Assembly: GCA_045647745.1 (NCBI GenBank)
Contig: JAZRMQ010000035.1
Coordinates: 21,039-85,038, forward strand
Direction of reading: 5' to 3'
DNA: 64,000 nt
DNA from: HGM04593 sp045647745
GTDB taxonomy: Bacteria > Bacteroidota > Bacteroidia > Bacteroidales > Bacteroidaceae
Below are positions 52,668-60,519 of this stretch, one piece after another (the stretch's first letter is position 1; the number at the start of each line of letters is the position of its first letter). A program made the translations under genes and the position numbers. The notes below the pieces were generated by a model. It was not told the DNA's origin, made no database searches, and was given only the letters and a program-made list of their open reading frames with translations.

Positions 52668-53366
52668 ATGATTAATGTTCTGATAAAAGAAATTCATTTT
52701 AGTTCTATTGAGGGTGTGAAATCACAGGCACGTTTGTCAATAAATGGCAATGGTGATTTAAAATGTAGATTAAACTGTTTCGAATGGTCCGATGGACGGC
52801 TCGGTTGTCCGCATAAAAGAGCGTCTGTTGTGCAAAAATCGCGCAAGACCGGAAAGTTTATCTGGTACTCCGATTATATTGCCGAGGGAGTTGAGATGAA
52901 GCAGGGCGACAATGCAAAAAGCTACGGCCTGAACGAGCTGCAAGAGGCTTTTCATCAATTCAAATATGCTAATAAATTGGATGATGAACGTAGCCTATCA
53001 CTCTTCTTGGAGATTATCCACGCTTATAATGACAAATATCATCGCAATCCACTGGTGGAGAAAAAAATCCCGGTTCCGGATTATATGCTATTCATTGAGT
53101 GTATTCTTGAGGCACAAAAGATGGGCAAGAAAAGGCTGCCGACGAGTATGAGAGTAGAACTCTATCGCGAAGCCGGAATGTTTGAAAAATGTTTTAACTT
53201 CGGTTCGGCCGATGGTCTTAGTAAAGATGAAAAAGAGATTATAGACGAGGTGCTTTTTCGCGCAGCACGCGGCGACAATAAGCCTTTCATAATAGAGCAG
53301 TGCAGATATTACAAAAGCCATAGTCGCTTCATTAAAAGAACGCCCTGTCCGGCGACTGACTGTTAA
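52668..53366 (+). CDS. Hypothetical protein, unknown family
   Basis: A 232-residue protein starting at the ATG 52668 (MINVLIKEIHFSSIEGVKSQ); a TTG twelve codons earlier is not supported. I do not recognise the family. The N-terminal 80 residues are beta-like with a Cys-rich patch (CRLNCFEWSDGRLGCPHKR) and a basic KSRKTGKFIWYSDY stretch; the C-terminal part is helical (YMLFIECILEAQKMGKKRLP). No signal peptide or membrane span is present, so it is probably cytoplasmic. Cys spacing is not a standard zinc ribbon. It stands alone between a divergent ltaE and the second M16 gene. Confidence 0.65.
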   Translation: MINVLIKEIHFSSIEGVKSQARLSINGNGDLKCRLNCFEWSDGRLGCPHKRASVVQKSRKTGKFIWYSDYIAEGVEMKQGDNAKSYGLNELQEAFHQFKYANKLDDERSLSLFLEIIHAYNDKYHRNPLVEKKIPVPDYMLFIECILEAQKMGKKRLPTSMRVELYREAGMFEKCFNFGSADGLSKDEKEIIDEVLFRAARGDNKPFIIEQCRYYKSHSRFIKRTPCPATDC

Positions 53367-53404
53367 AAATAAATAATTACGTATTAAGGTATTGCTTATT
53401 TTGT

Positions 53405-53412
53405 TAAATTTG
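53405..53412 (+). promoter_or_regulatory. -7 element of the second M16 peptidase gene
   Basis: TAAATTTG fits TAnnTTTG, 55 bases before the ATG; it is identical to the box before the first M16 gene. No clear -33 box. Confidence 0.5.
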
Positions 53413-53467
53413 CATTTTGTTACATAAAAGTGCAGAATAAAATCCAACATTATAAGCATTATAAAAA

Positions 53468-56281
53468 ATGAAAAAGTACATCAAATTTCTTTTGTTGGGC
53501 ATCATAGCCTTCACCATCAGCCTTCCGGCATTGGCGGGCAAAGAGGGTGAGCAGTTGCCATTGGACCCAACAATCAGGGTTGGCAAGCTAAAGAACGGCA
53601 TTACCTACTACATTCGTCGTAACAACAACCCCGAGAACCTTGTAAATTTCTACATTGCACAAAAGGTGGGCTCTATTCAAGAAGAGGAGCATCAGCGTGG
53701 TCTTGCACACTTCCTTGAGCATATGTGCTTTAACGGAACAGTGCACTTTCCCGGCAAGTCAATGATTAACTATCTTGAGAGCATTGGTGTAAAGTTCGGC
53801 GCCGACCTTAATGCATATACATCTATCGACGAGACTGTGTATAATATCAACAATGTTCCCGTAAATATTGAGGGGGCGATAGACTCTTGCTTGTGGATTT
53901 TGCACGATTGGGCCGATGGCTTAATTCTTGACCCACAGGAGATTGACAACGAACGTGGTGTCATTCACGAAGAGTGGCGCGGCCGCAATAGCGCAATGAT
54001 GCGTATGCAGGAGCGTATGCTTGCCGACATTTTCCCCGGCAGCAGATATGGTAGCCGCTTGCCTATTGGTATTATGGAGGTTGTTGACAATTTCCCTTAT
54101 CAAGCACTGCGTGACTACTACGAAAAATGGTATCGTCCCGATTTGCAGGGTATCATCATCGTTGGCGACATTGACGTAGATGATATGGAGAAGAAGGTGA
54201 AAAAGATTTTCAAGAAAATCAAAAAAGCTAAAAAGCCAGCCGAGCGAGTATATTATCCTGTTGAGGATAACGAAGAGGTGATTTTCTCACAGCAAATGGA
54301 TAAAGAGCAGCAGAATTATATGCTGCAGATTATGTACAAGCACGATGCTGCTCCACGCGAAATGCGCAACACCAAAGAGTATCTTTACGACAACAATTTG
54401 AGATCAATCGCTATTGGTTTGCTGAATATTCGTTTCAGAGAGATTGCTAGCCGCGAGAACCCTCCTTATATGCACGCCGGTGTAGGTTACAACAATTTTG
54501 GCGTTGCACAGACAAAGAATGCGTTTACAATTATGGTAGCTTGCAAGAGTGAGCAGGTGATGGAAGGTGTGCCATTTGTGCTCACAGAGGTTGAGAGAGC
54601 GCGCCGCTATGGTTTTACAGAGTCTGAACTTCAGCGCGCCAAGGAGCAGATGCTTGCCGGCACAGAGACTTGGTATGCCGAGCGTGACAAGCGCACAAGC
54701 GAATATTACATCAGCAGCTGTGTAAGACACTTCCTCGACAATAACAACCTGATGGACCCCACAGTGGAATATGAGCTCACAAAGGAGATTATAAACGCTA
54801 TCACTCTCGAGGAGGTGAACGCTGTTATTCCATCATTGTTCCGCAAGGACAATAAAGTGGTTGTGTCATTCGCTCCCGAAAAAGAGGGCGCAGTATATCC
54901 CGGCATTGAAGATATTGAGATGTTGCAAAGAGCAATCGAAAATGCAAGAATATCGGCATACGAGGACAATGCTGTAGACGCTCCGTTGCTTGCCGAAATT
55001 CCCACAGGATGCAAGGTTGTTAGCAGCAACGACGACAAATGGGGCACAACAGTGTGGACCTTGGAGAATGGTATTAAGGTTGTTGTAAAGCCTACCGATT
55101 TTCAGGCCGACAAGATTTCTCTCTCGGGATACAAGGTGGGTGGTACAAACCGTTACCCCGACAGCGAGCGTCAGAACATTGCAATGATGCTGTCGCTTGT
55201 GCCCGCCGGCGGATACGGTGTGTTCGATGCAATGCAACTCAACAAAAAACTATCGGGAAGCACCGCAAGCGCAAGCTTTGGCTGGAGTGCAACACACGAC
55301 ATCATCAATGCCGATTGCTCGACAAAGGATCTTGAGCAGATGTTCCAGTTGATGTATCTGAAATTCACACAGCCACGTAAGGACGAAAAGGCTTTCGAGT
55401 CACTTACCTCTCGTATGCGCAATAATCTCAAGGATAGAAGCCTCAATCCAAACACCGCACTCAGCGACACATTGATTAGAGCCCTTTACGACAATCACCC
55501 ACGTGTGACACCTCTGCTTGCCGAGGATGTTGACAAGGTTGACTACGATAGAGTGCTGGAGATTTATCGCGAGAGAACAAGCGATGCAACAGGCTACACT
55601 TTTGTTATTGTCGGAAATATTGACCTCAACACCTTAAAGCCTCTTGTAGAGCGTTACATTGGCGCACTTCCTTGCAACGGCCGTGTCGAGGAGATTGTTG
55701 CTTCGCCGGTCAAGGTGCGCGAGGGCATCTACAAGAATAACTTTAAAAACAAAATGGAGACTCCGACAGGAACACAGGTTGTAACATACACCGGAAAGAT
55801 TGAACCATCGTTGAAGAACATTGCGACAATGAGTTTCCTCAATCAAATTCTCAACATTGTTTACACCGAAGAGGTTCGTGAGAAAGAGGGTGGTACATAC
55901 GGTGTAGGTGTTCAGGGCAGCATTGCCGAGGAGCCTGAGTGCCAATATTCACTCAGCATCAACTTCAAGATGTCGCCCGACCGCCGCGAGGAGCTTTTGG
56001 CCATCATCGTTAAGCAATTTGAGAAGATGGCTGCCGAAGGCCCCGTTAGCGAGCACGTTGAAAAGGTGCGTAGCTATATGCTTAAATCATTTGAGGAGAG
56101 ACAAAAGAGAAACGGAGCGTGGACAAACTGGTTGTACAAATATTTTGTACAGGGCAAGAATACCTACGATGGTTACACCAATCTTATAAACAGTATCACA
56201 GCCGAGGATATTCGTCTGTTGGCAAAATATATCATCGACCAAGGTAATTACATCGAGGTCAGTATGACTCCGGCCGAATAA
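53468..56281 (+). CDS. Secreted M16 family metallopeptidase, paralogue 2
   Basis: A 937-residue paralogue of the protease at 35012, with signal peptide (MKKYIKFLLLGIIAFTISLPALA). HXXEH is HFLEH at 81-85 and the distal Glu lies in ERGVIHEEW. The first 100 residues are closely similar to paralogue 1 (GKLKNGITYYIRRNNNP versus GKLENGLTYYIRHNDKP); the second lobe again lacks the metal motif. Both copies have single-gene units with identical -7 boxes. They may form a pair with different substrate ranges in the periplasm. Confidence 0.9.
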   Translation: MKKYIKFLLLGIIAFTISLPALAGKEGEQLPLDPTIRVGKLKNGITYYIRRNNNPENLVNFYIAQKVGSIQEEEHQRGLAHFLEHMCFNGTVHFPGKSMINYLESIGVKFGADLNAYTSIDETVYNINNVPVNIEGAIDSCLWILHDWADGLILDPQEIDNERGVIHEEWRGRNSAMMRMQERMLADIFPGSRYGSRLPIGIMEVVDNFPYQALRDYYEKWYRPDLQGIIIVGDIDVDDMEKKVKKIFKKIKKAKKPAERVYYPVEDNEEVIFSQQMDKEQQNYMLQIMYKHDAAPREMRNTKEYLYDNNLRSIAIGLLNIRFREIASRENPPYMHAGVGYNNFGVAQTKNAFTIMVACKSEQVMEGVPFVLTEVERARRYGFTESELQRAKEQMLAGTETWYAERDKRTSEYYISSCVRHFLDNNNLMDPTVEYELTKEIINAITLEEVNAVIPSLFRKDNKVVVSFAPEKEGAVYPGIEDIEMLQRAIENARISAYEDNAVDAPLLAEIPTGCKVVSSNDDKWGTTVWTLENGIKVVVKPTDFQADKISLSGYKVGGTNRYPDSERQNIAMMLSLVPAGGYGVFDAMQLNKKLSGSTASASFGWSATHDIINADCSTKDLEQMFQLMYLKFTQPRKDEKAFESLTSRMRNNLKDRSLNPNTALSDTLIRALYDNHPRVTPLLAEDVDKVDYDRVLEIYRERTSDATGYTFVIVGNIDLNTLKPLVERYIGALPCNGRVEEIVASPVKVREGIYKNNFKNKMETPTGTQVVTYTGKIEPSLKNIATMSFLNQILNIVYTEEVREKEGGTYGVGVQGSIAEEPECQYSLSINFKMSPDRREELLAIIVKQFEKMAAEGPVSEHVEKVRSYMLKSFEERQKRNGAWTNWLYKYFVQGKNTYDGYTNLINSITAEDIRLLAKYIIDQGNYIEVSMTPAE

Positions 56282-56304
56282 AAAAAACGAGCTGAATAAA
56301 ACAG

Positions 56305-56337
56305 ATAGGCTGACTAAAATTTTAGTCAGCCTATTTT
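56305..56337 (+). terminator. Terminator of the second M16 gene
   Basis: A 15-base inverted repeat ATAGGCTGACTAAAA/TTTTAGTCAGCCTAT (56305-56319/56320-56334), followed by TTT; the AAAATTTT centre would open as the loop. Confidence 0.78.
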
Positions 56338-56360
56338 AATTGACTGGTCAGTCATCTTCT

Positions 56361-57005
56361 TTAAAATGCTATACCTAATCTAAAACCTAAATTATTTAAC
56401 CCATCTTGGGTGTAACTCATAACGTTACATTTATTGGTGGCATAGCTGTAATATATTGCCATATGAAGGCCTATGCCATTTGGCCAAGGATACCAATTAA
56501 ACCCCACCTCGGGCGACATATAAAAGCCCCATCTATCCTGTCCGCTCATAAAGATATAATAGTAGTTATTAAACTCGGAGTAACAGGCACCCAACTTCAA
56601 AGCTGCATAAGGCTGAAAATCGGCCTCAATAAAACGGTAACGCATAAGTGCTCCAAATGGCAAAGTAAACATCTGATGCTGTTGGTCACTATTCATTGAC
56701 AAAGTAGGAGAAAGATTAATGGTTCGGCGCGAGAAGTACTCGTTGTTGGTGTGAAAACTAACAAAACCACCCACTGCAATATTGGTGGTTACATAATATC
56801 CACCCTCAAAATTCATTCCCCAGCCACTCACATCTTTTGCAAACTTATTGCCAAGCGGGATATTAAGTTGCCAATCGACATTAAAATAACTATCCAGCGA
56901 TATTTGAGCCTTACTCTTCAAAGGAACAACAGCCAAGGCAAAGAGGAACGCTGTGCAATATAAAATTCGTAGACTTTTCATACTCTTTAATTTTAGGAAA
57001 TTCAT
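56361..57005 (-). CDS. Outer membrane beta-barrel protein, unknown function
   Basis: A 214-residue protein with a signal peptide (best read from MKSLRILYCTAFLFALAVVP, residue 9 on) and alternating beta strands rich in Tyr, Phe and Gly (for example GWGMNFEGGYYVTTNIAVGGFVSF, in parts) ending GFRLGIAF with the C-terminal Phe of outer membrane barrels. It resembles the 8-strand OmpX/OmpW-like group of Bacteroidota. Its ATG overlaps the DUF4136 stop (ATGA); a second ATG eight codons in is an alternative start. Function unknown; the operon partners are lipoproteins. Confidence 0.65.
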   Translation of the reverse strand: MNFLKLKSMKSLRILYCTAFLFALAVVPLKSKAQISLDSYFNVDWQLNIPLGNKFAKDVSGWGMNFEGGYYVTTNIAVGGFVSFHTNNEYFSRRTINLSPTLSMNSDQQHQMFTLPFGALMRYRFIEADFQPYAALKLGACYSEFNNYYYIFMSGQDRWGFYMSPEVGFNWYPWPNGIGLHMAIYYSYATNKCNVMSYTQDGLNNLGFRLGIAF

Positions 57006-57640
57006 TTTTCAGAAAGTTGCTTGTATAGATAGGGCGATTGCTCAAAAGCCTGCTCTATAGCCTCCATCGTGCGCGAAAGGCTTAGATTATTGCCATTAAG
57101 CAAGCCGCAAATGTAGGTGTTCCACACCACGGTGAGTTTGTCATTGAGAGGAGTGGGAGCATTGGTGTCGACCAACTCGCCTATAATGGAACCGGTGCTG
57201 TAGCTATAAGAGAAAGAGTAGGGATAGTACCAGCCCCAACCGCCCCAATTCCAATAGCCGGGGTAGCTATTCCACCAAGGCCCGGGATTGTAGACATTAA
57301 AGTAATAGGTGGTGTTAATGTAGCTCAACTGCAATACTAAATCGGCATCAATCTCACTCTCGGCCGGCTCATAACCAGCCAAAGCGAGGTTTGCTTCAAA
57401 GGCGTCAATAATTTTCTCAGAGTTTGCATTATTCCAATAGGTAGTTTTTTCACTATTGTCTATTATTAGAATACTATCAATAACATAAAAACTATTTAAC
57501 GACTTAAAATTGGTACCACTGTCGTAATTAGTGTACACAAGGTAGCTGTTATCCAATTTGCCTGTATCGGGGTCTTTTTGACACGATGACACAAAAAACA
57601 TACAAGCAACAACAAGTGTTTGGATTAAAAACTTTTTCAT
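57002..57640 (-). CDS. DUF4136 lipoprotein
   Basis: A 212-residue lipoprotein (signal MKKFLIQTLVVACMFFVSSC, lipidated Cys 20). The rest matches the DUF4136 pattern: an N-terminal strand NYDSGTNFKSLNSFYVID, the segment LAGYEPAESEIDADLVLQLSY, an aromatic patch (NPGPWWNSYPGYWNWGGWG) and VWNTYICGLL. The Trp/Tyr-rich loop is unusually long. Function is unknown. It lies 22 bases after the NlpE-like gene and overlaps the barrel gene, so the three form an envelope operon. Confidence 0.75.
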   Translation of the reverse strand: MKKFLIQTLVVACMFFVSSCQKDPDTGKLDNSYLVYTNYDSGTNFKSLNSFYVIDSILIIDNSEKTTYWNNANSEKIIDAFEANLALAGYEPAESEIDADLVLQLSYINTTYYFNVYNPGPWWNSYPGYWNWGGWGWYYPYSFSYSYSTGSIIGELVDTNAPTPLNDKLTVVWNTYICGLLNGNNLSLSRTMEAIEQAFEQSPYLYKQLSEK

Positions 57641-57662
57641 AATAGTAATATTTACAAGGTTG

Positions 57663-58151
57663 TCACTTCTTTAAATTCAGCTTGTGGTTAGGGTTTTTCA
57701 TCACCGGCATTCCGTTCTCATCAACCTTAACCAGAGAACTATCCTCCATCATCATAAAGGAGATTGTGGGGGTGTTGTAGTTATTGGAGACGAGTTCAAG
57801 GATTGTTGCTGTGCTATCGTTGACGCCCAAGAGAATCATTGCATCGCCATTATCGGTTTGTGTTGCAATGCCTTCATCGATATAATCGGTGGTGATGGTA
57901 TATGTGCCGTCGCTGTTAAGATTTACGGTTCGCACAGCAAGTATAACGTCGGCAATGGCGTTACTATCCATTGGAGAGGTACCTTCAAAGACGAAGGTCT
58001 GAACGTCGGCGATTGTAGAGTCGTTTACAAAATAAATGCTATCCTCCTCAAACGCTATTTCATTGGGTACAGGCTTGTTCTTTGTTTTTGAGTTACAGGC
58101 CAAAAGTAAAAGTGTAGCAACTGCTACGGTAAACAATAGATACTTTTTCAT
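57663..58151 (-). CDS. NlpE-like lipoprotein
   Basis: A 162-residue lipoprotein (signal MKKYLLFTVAVATLLLLAC, lipidated Cys 19). The core FVFEGTSPMDSNAIADVILAVRTVNLNSDGTYTITT (about 52-88, split by a loop) resembles the N-terminal domain of NlpE, where FxGxLPxADxxGIxxxLxL is usual; the NlpE CXXC pair is absent. In E. coli NlpE signals envelope and copper stress, but that role cannot be transferred on this evidence. It heads a three-gene unit with DUF4136 and barrel genes, and a long hairpin sits directly against its start codon. Confidence 0.55.
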   Translation of the reverse strand: MKKYLLFTVAVATLLLLACNSKTKNKPVPNEIAFEEDSIYFVNDSTIADVQTFVFEGTSPMDSNAIADVILAVRTVNLNSDGTYTITTDYIDEGIATQTDNGDAMILLGVNDSTATILELVSNNYNTPTISFMMMEDSSLVKVDENGMPVMKNPNHKLNLKK

Positions 58152-58152
58152 T

Positions 58153-58197
58153 GCATTGCATTTTTATGGTTATTCAAGAGGAATAACACTGCAATGC
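58153..58197 (-). promoter_or_regulatory. Hairpin abutting the NlpE-like start codon
   Basis: On the minus strand GCATTGCA/TGCAATGC (58153-58160/58190-58197) encloses GTTATTC/GAATAAC (58069+: 58069 is outside; inner arms are 58169-58175 and 58181-58187). One base separates the outer stem from the ATG. The fold would occlude ribosome access. Confidence 0.4.
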
Positions 58198-58234
58198 CTT
58201 GGTAGGTTTAAGAAATAGATCTGATTTTATAGCA

Positions 58235-58286
58235 GAAAAAATACTATGCGCCGCACATCCCTCTCAACAAAGGATGTGCGGCGCAT
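58235..58286 (-). terminator. Terminator of the S41 lipoprotein gene
   Basis: A perfect 15-pair stem ATGCGCCGCACATCC/GGATGTGCGGCGCAT (58246-58260/58272-58286) with an 11-base loop, followed on the minus strand by AGTATTTTTT. Confidence 0.88.
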
Positions 58287-58303
58287 AATGCAACTGTTAT
58301 TCA

Positions 58304-59563
58304 TCAATGCCTTGCCACTGCAATAGTATTGCTTTCACCCGTTGGCAATGTTCCATTAACAGAGTAGGAGAGTACATTATACAATATATACTCCTGTTCG
58401 CTACCCAGTGGGTGTACATTTGCAATTTGTTGCTGCTCGTTCATTGGATAATCGGGGGTGATTGCCGAAAAAAGTTCTCCATCGGCTAGCGCTACAAAAT
58501 TTGTAACGGGGTTTATAGCAAAGCCGTAGGGGGAATCGTATCGGCGTGTTATTGTATTCACGCCAGAGCTCTTTTCGCCAAAGGTCATAACATCGTACAT
58601 TGTACGCGCCTTGTTAATGGCTGCAGTAAAAATTTCGGCTGCACCGGCAGTCTTTATACCTGTAATAATATATAGTTTCTTCTCGCAGAGTGTTGTCAAT
58701 TGCTCGGTGTAACGATAGATTGTGTCGGCCTCGTTGTCGATATTGACAAGCTTGCAGAATGTACTATCATAAAGTTCTGGTGCAACAAATGAGCTTGCCA
58801 ATGCAGCTGCATTGGCTATTGAGCCACCGCTGCAGTAACGCAGGTCAAGAACTACGTTATCTACATTGCTCTCGGCAAAGCGCAAGAGTATCTGTTGTGT
58901 TTTCTCTACAAAATTATCGCCGTCAAAATTATTCAGCACAAGATAACCTATATTCTTTGAACGCATTGTATATATGCTGTCAAGATAAATTGCCGGCTCG
59001 TTGTAACTTGCCGATGCGCTCATCTGCAACGTTTCGCCCGTAACCCAATAATATTTTTGAGAGTCATCGTCGTAGTCGATATACTCTGTTGCAAGCGTTG
59101 TGTTACCACCTGATTCCAATGATGAATATCTATTTATTGTCAGCGCAGCTCCGCCAACCGAAGATATCCACATTCCGCGCTTTATTCCGGCAATATCAGC
59201 GGGAGAACCGGGGTCGACCATAAGCACTAGAGCATATACTTTGCTTGGAAGCCCATCGATGGGGTTACGCATAACAGCAAATGTCAATCCATAGCTGCCT
59301 GCAGAAATTGTATCGGTGAAGAAAGAGGACTTGTCACCGCTATAGAGTATTGTTGAGAAGAATTTTGATGGCTTTGAAAAAAATGTTGTGCGCGAGGGCT
59401 CTTTTATTTTGTCGCGCCACAGATAGACCTCCTGCATTTTTGAGTAGGTCCACTGGTTTTCCTCGGTCAATTCAAGATACTCGTATGTTCTATCCTCGCC
59501 GCAGCCCGAAAGCATTGACACTATAAGTGCAAGGAGAAGAGAGAGATATGTTATTTTCTTCAT
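58304..59563 (-). CDS. S41 family lipoprotein, catalytic residues missing
   Basis: A 419-residue lipoprotein (signal ending LSGC, Cys 21) with the C-terminal-processing-protease layout: N-terminal helical cap, PDZ at about 90-180 (LVLMVDPGSPADIAGIKRGMW), then the tail-protease core (NVVLDLRYCSGGS). The nucleophile motif, normally TASASE or SASASE, reads T305-A-G307-A-A-E310, so Ser is Gly. The general-base motif GExTxGK reads GEKSSGV, so Lys is Val 335. Both active-site residues are therefore absent, and the protein is probably a peptide-binding or scaffold pseudo-enzyme. Single gene with promoter and terminator. Confidence 0.82.
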   Translation of the reverse strand: MKKITYLSLLLALIVSMLSGCGEDRTYEYLELTEENQWTYSKMQEVYLWRDKIKEPSRTTFFSKPSKFFSTILYSGDKSSFFTDTISAGSYGLTFAVMRNPIDGLPSKVYALVLMVDPGSPADIAGIKRGMWISSVGGAALTINRYSSLESGGNTTLATEYIDYDDDSQKYYWVTGETLQMSASASYNEPAIYLDSIYTMRSKNIGYLVLNNFDGDNFVEKTQQILLRFAESNVDNVVLDLRYCSGGSIANAAALASSFVAPELYDSTFCKLVNIDNEADTIYRYTEQLTTLCEKKLYIITGIKTAGAAEIFTAAINKARTMYDVMTFGEKSSGVNTITRRYDSPYGFAINPVTNFVALADGELFSAITPDYPMNEQQQIANVHPLGSEQEYILYNVLSYSVNGTLPTGESNTIAVARH

Positions 59564-59587
59564 TGTTTTTTATCGCTTTATCCAACG

Positions 59588-59619
59588 CAAAAATACACCT
59601 TTTACAACTATTGAGCAAA
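59588..59619 (-). promoter_or_regulatory. Promoter of the S41 lipoprotein gene
   Basis: On the minus strand TTTG (complement of 59616-59619), a 20-base spacer and TATTTTTG (complement of 59588-59595); leader of about 18 bases. Confidence 0.65.
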
Positions 59620-59713
59620 TAAAAGAGGATTTTTACCAACAAACTCGGCTCACCTGCAAAAGTTTTTGCTTAGCCCTTAGACTTTGACTCACTGCCCGTA
59701 TTTTGCGGAGACG

Positions 59714-59746
59714 AAAAATCCCGCCGACCTTGCGGCCGACGGGATT
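59714..59746 (-). terminator. rpsP terminator
   Basis: On the minus strand a 13-pair stem with two G-U pairs (59717-59729/59734-59746, loop GCAA) runs into TTTTT (complement of 59714-59718). The G-U pairs make it stable only in minus-strand RNA. Confidence 0.85.
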
Positions 59747-59795
59747 ATCGTGAGCATTACTGCAAAAAAGTGTCTCGCAAAAAAGAAACTGTTTC

Positions 59796-60341
59796 TTATG
59801 CCTCAGCAGCCTCTTCTGCAGGAGCCTCAGTAGCCTCCTCTGCATTAGCAGCAGCCTCTGCCTCAGCCTTTGCAAGAGCTTCAGCTGCCTTCTTCTCAGC
59901 AACCTTCTTTGCAATAGCTGCGTTAACCTCTTTCTCTGCCTCCAAACGTGCCTTCTTGTCGTCACGCTTAGCCTGCTCCTCAGCGCTCTTCACACCATTG
60001 AGAACGTTTGTCTTAGCTGTCTTCCAAGCATCGAATTTTGCCTGAGCTGCAGCCTCGTCAAATGCGCCCTTCTTAACACCGCCCTGAAGGTGCTTCATCA
60101 TATACACGCCCTCGCGTGAAAGGATGCTGCGTACAGTGTCGGTTGGAGTAGCACCATTGTTTACCCACCACAAAGCGCGCTCAAAGTTCAACTCTACAGT
60201 CGCAGGGTTTGTGTTAGGATTGTAAGTACCAATCTTCTCGGTGAACTTTCCATCACGTGGAGATCTCGAATCTGCAATCACGATAGAGTAGAATGCGTAG
60301 TGCTTACGGCCTCTTCTCTGAAGTCTGATTTTTGTTGCCAT
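59796..60341 (-). CDS. rpsP: 30S ribosomal protein S16 with long C-terminal tail
   Basis: A 181-residue protein. The first 80 or so residues are canonical S16 (MATKIRLQRRGRKHYAFYSIVIADSRSPRDGKFTEKIGTYNP, given here as its first block; then WWVNNGATPTDTVRSILSREG). S16 binds 16S rRNA in the 30S body. The remaining 100 residues are a Lys/Ala/Glu-rich helix ending in a disordered Ala-Glu tail (EATEAPAEEAAEA). Such an extension is usual in Bacteroidales and doubles the length compared with E. coli (82 residues). Single-gene unit with its own promoter and terminator. Confidence 0.95.
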   Translation of the reverse strand: MATKIRLQRRGRKHYAFYSIVIADSRSPRDGKFTEKIGTYNPNTNPATVELNFERALWWVNNGATPTDTVRSILSREGVYMMKHLQGGVKKGAFDEAAAQAKFDAWKTAKTNVLNGVKSAEEQAKRDDKKARLEAEKEVNAAIAKKVAEKKAAEALAKAEAEAAANAEEATEAPAEEAAEA

Positions 60342-60402
60342 TTCTTTAAATAGTTTTTAATGGTTAATGATTTGAGTTAGCCAATATCTCGTATTAGCGG
60401 CG

Positions 60403-60410
60403 CAAAGGTA
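60403..60410 (-). promoter_or_regulatory. -7 element of the rpsP promoter
   Basis: TACCTTTG on the minus strand (complement of 60403-60410), a full consensus match; predicted leader about 55 bases. No TTTG at -33. Confidence 0.6.
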
Positions 60411-60519
60411 ATACTTTTTTGCTTAACTTCCTTGTTTTACATTAATTATTTTAGTCGTAACAGAGTTTTTTAAAAACATTTTACTAAATTTACCACTACA
60501 AAGCGAATTTCTTTTGTTT

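Noticed and set aside
59633..59965. Arg/Leu-rich minus-strand open frame
   Set aside because: It is an out-of-frame reading of the repetitive S16 tail and the rpsP terminator.
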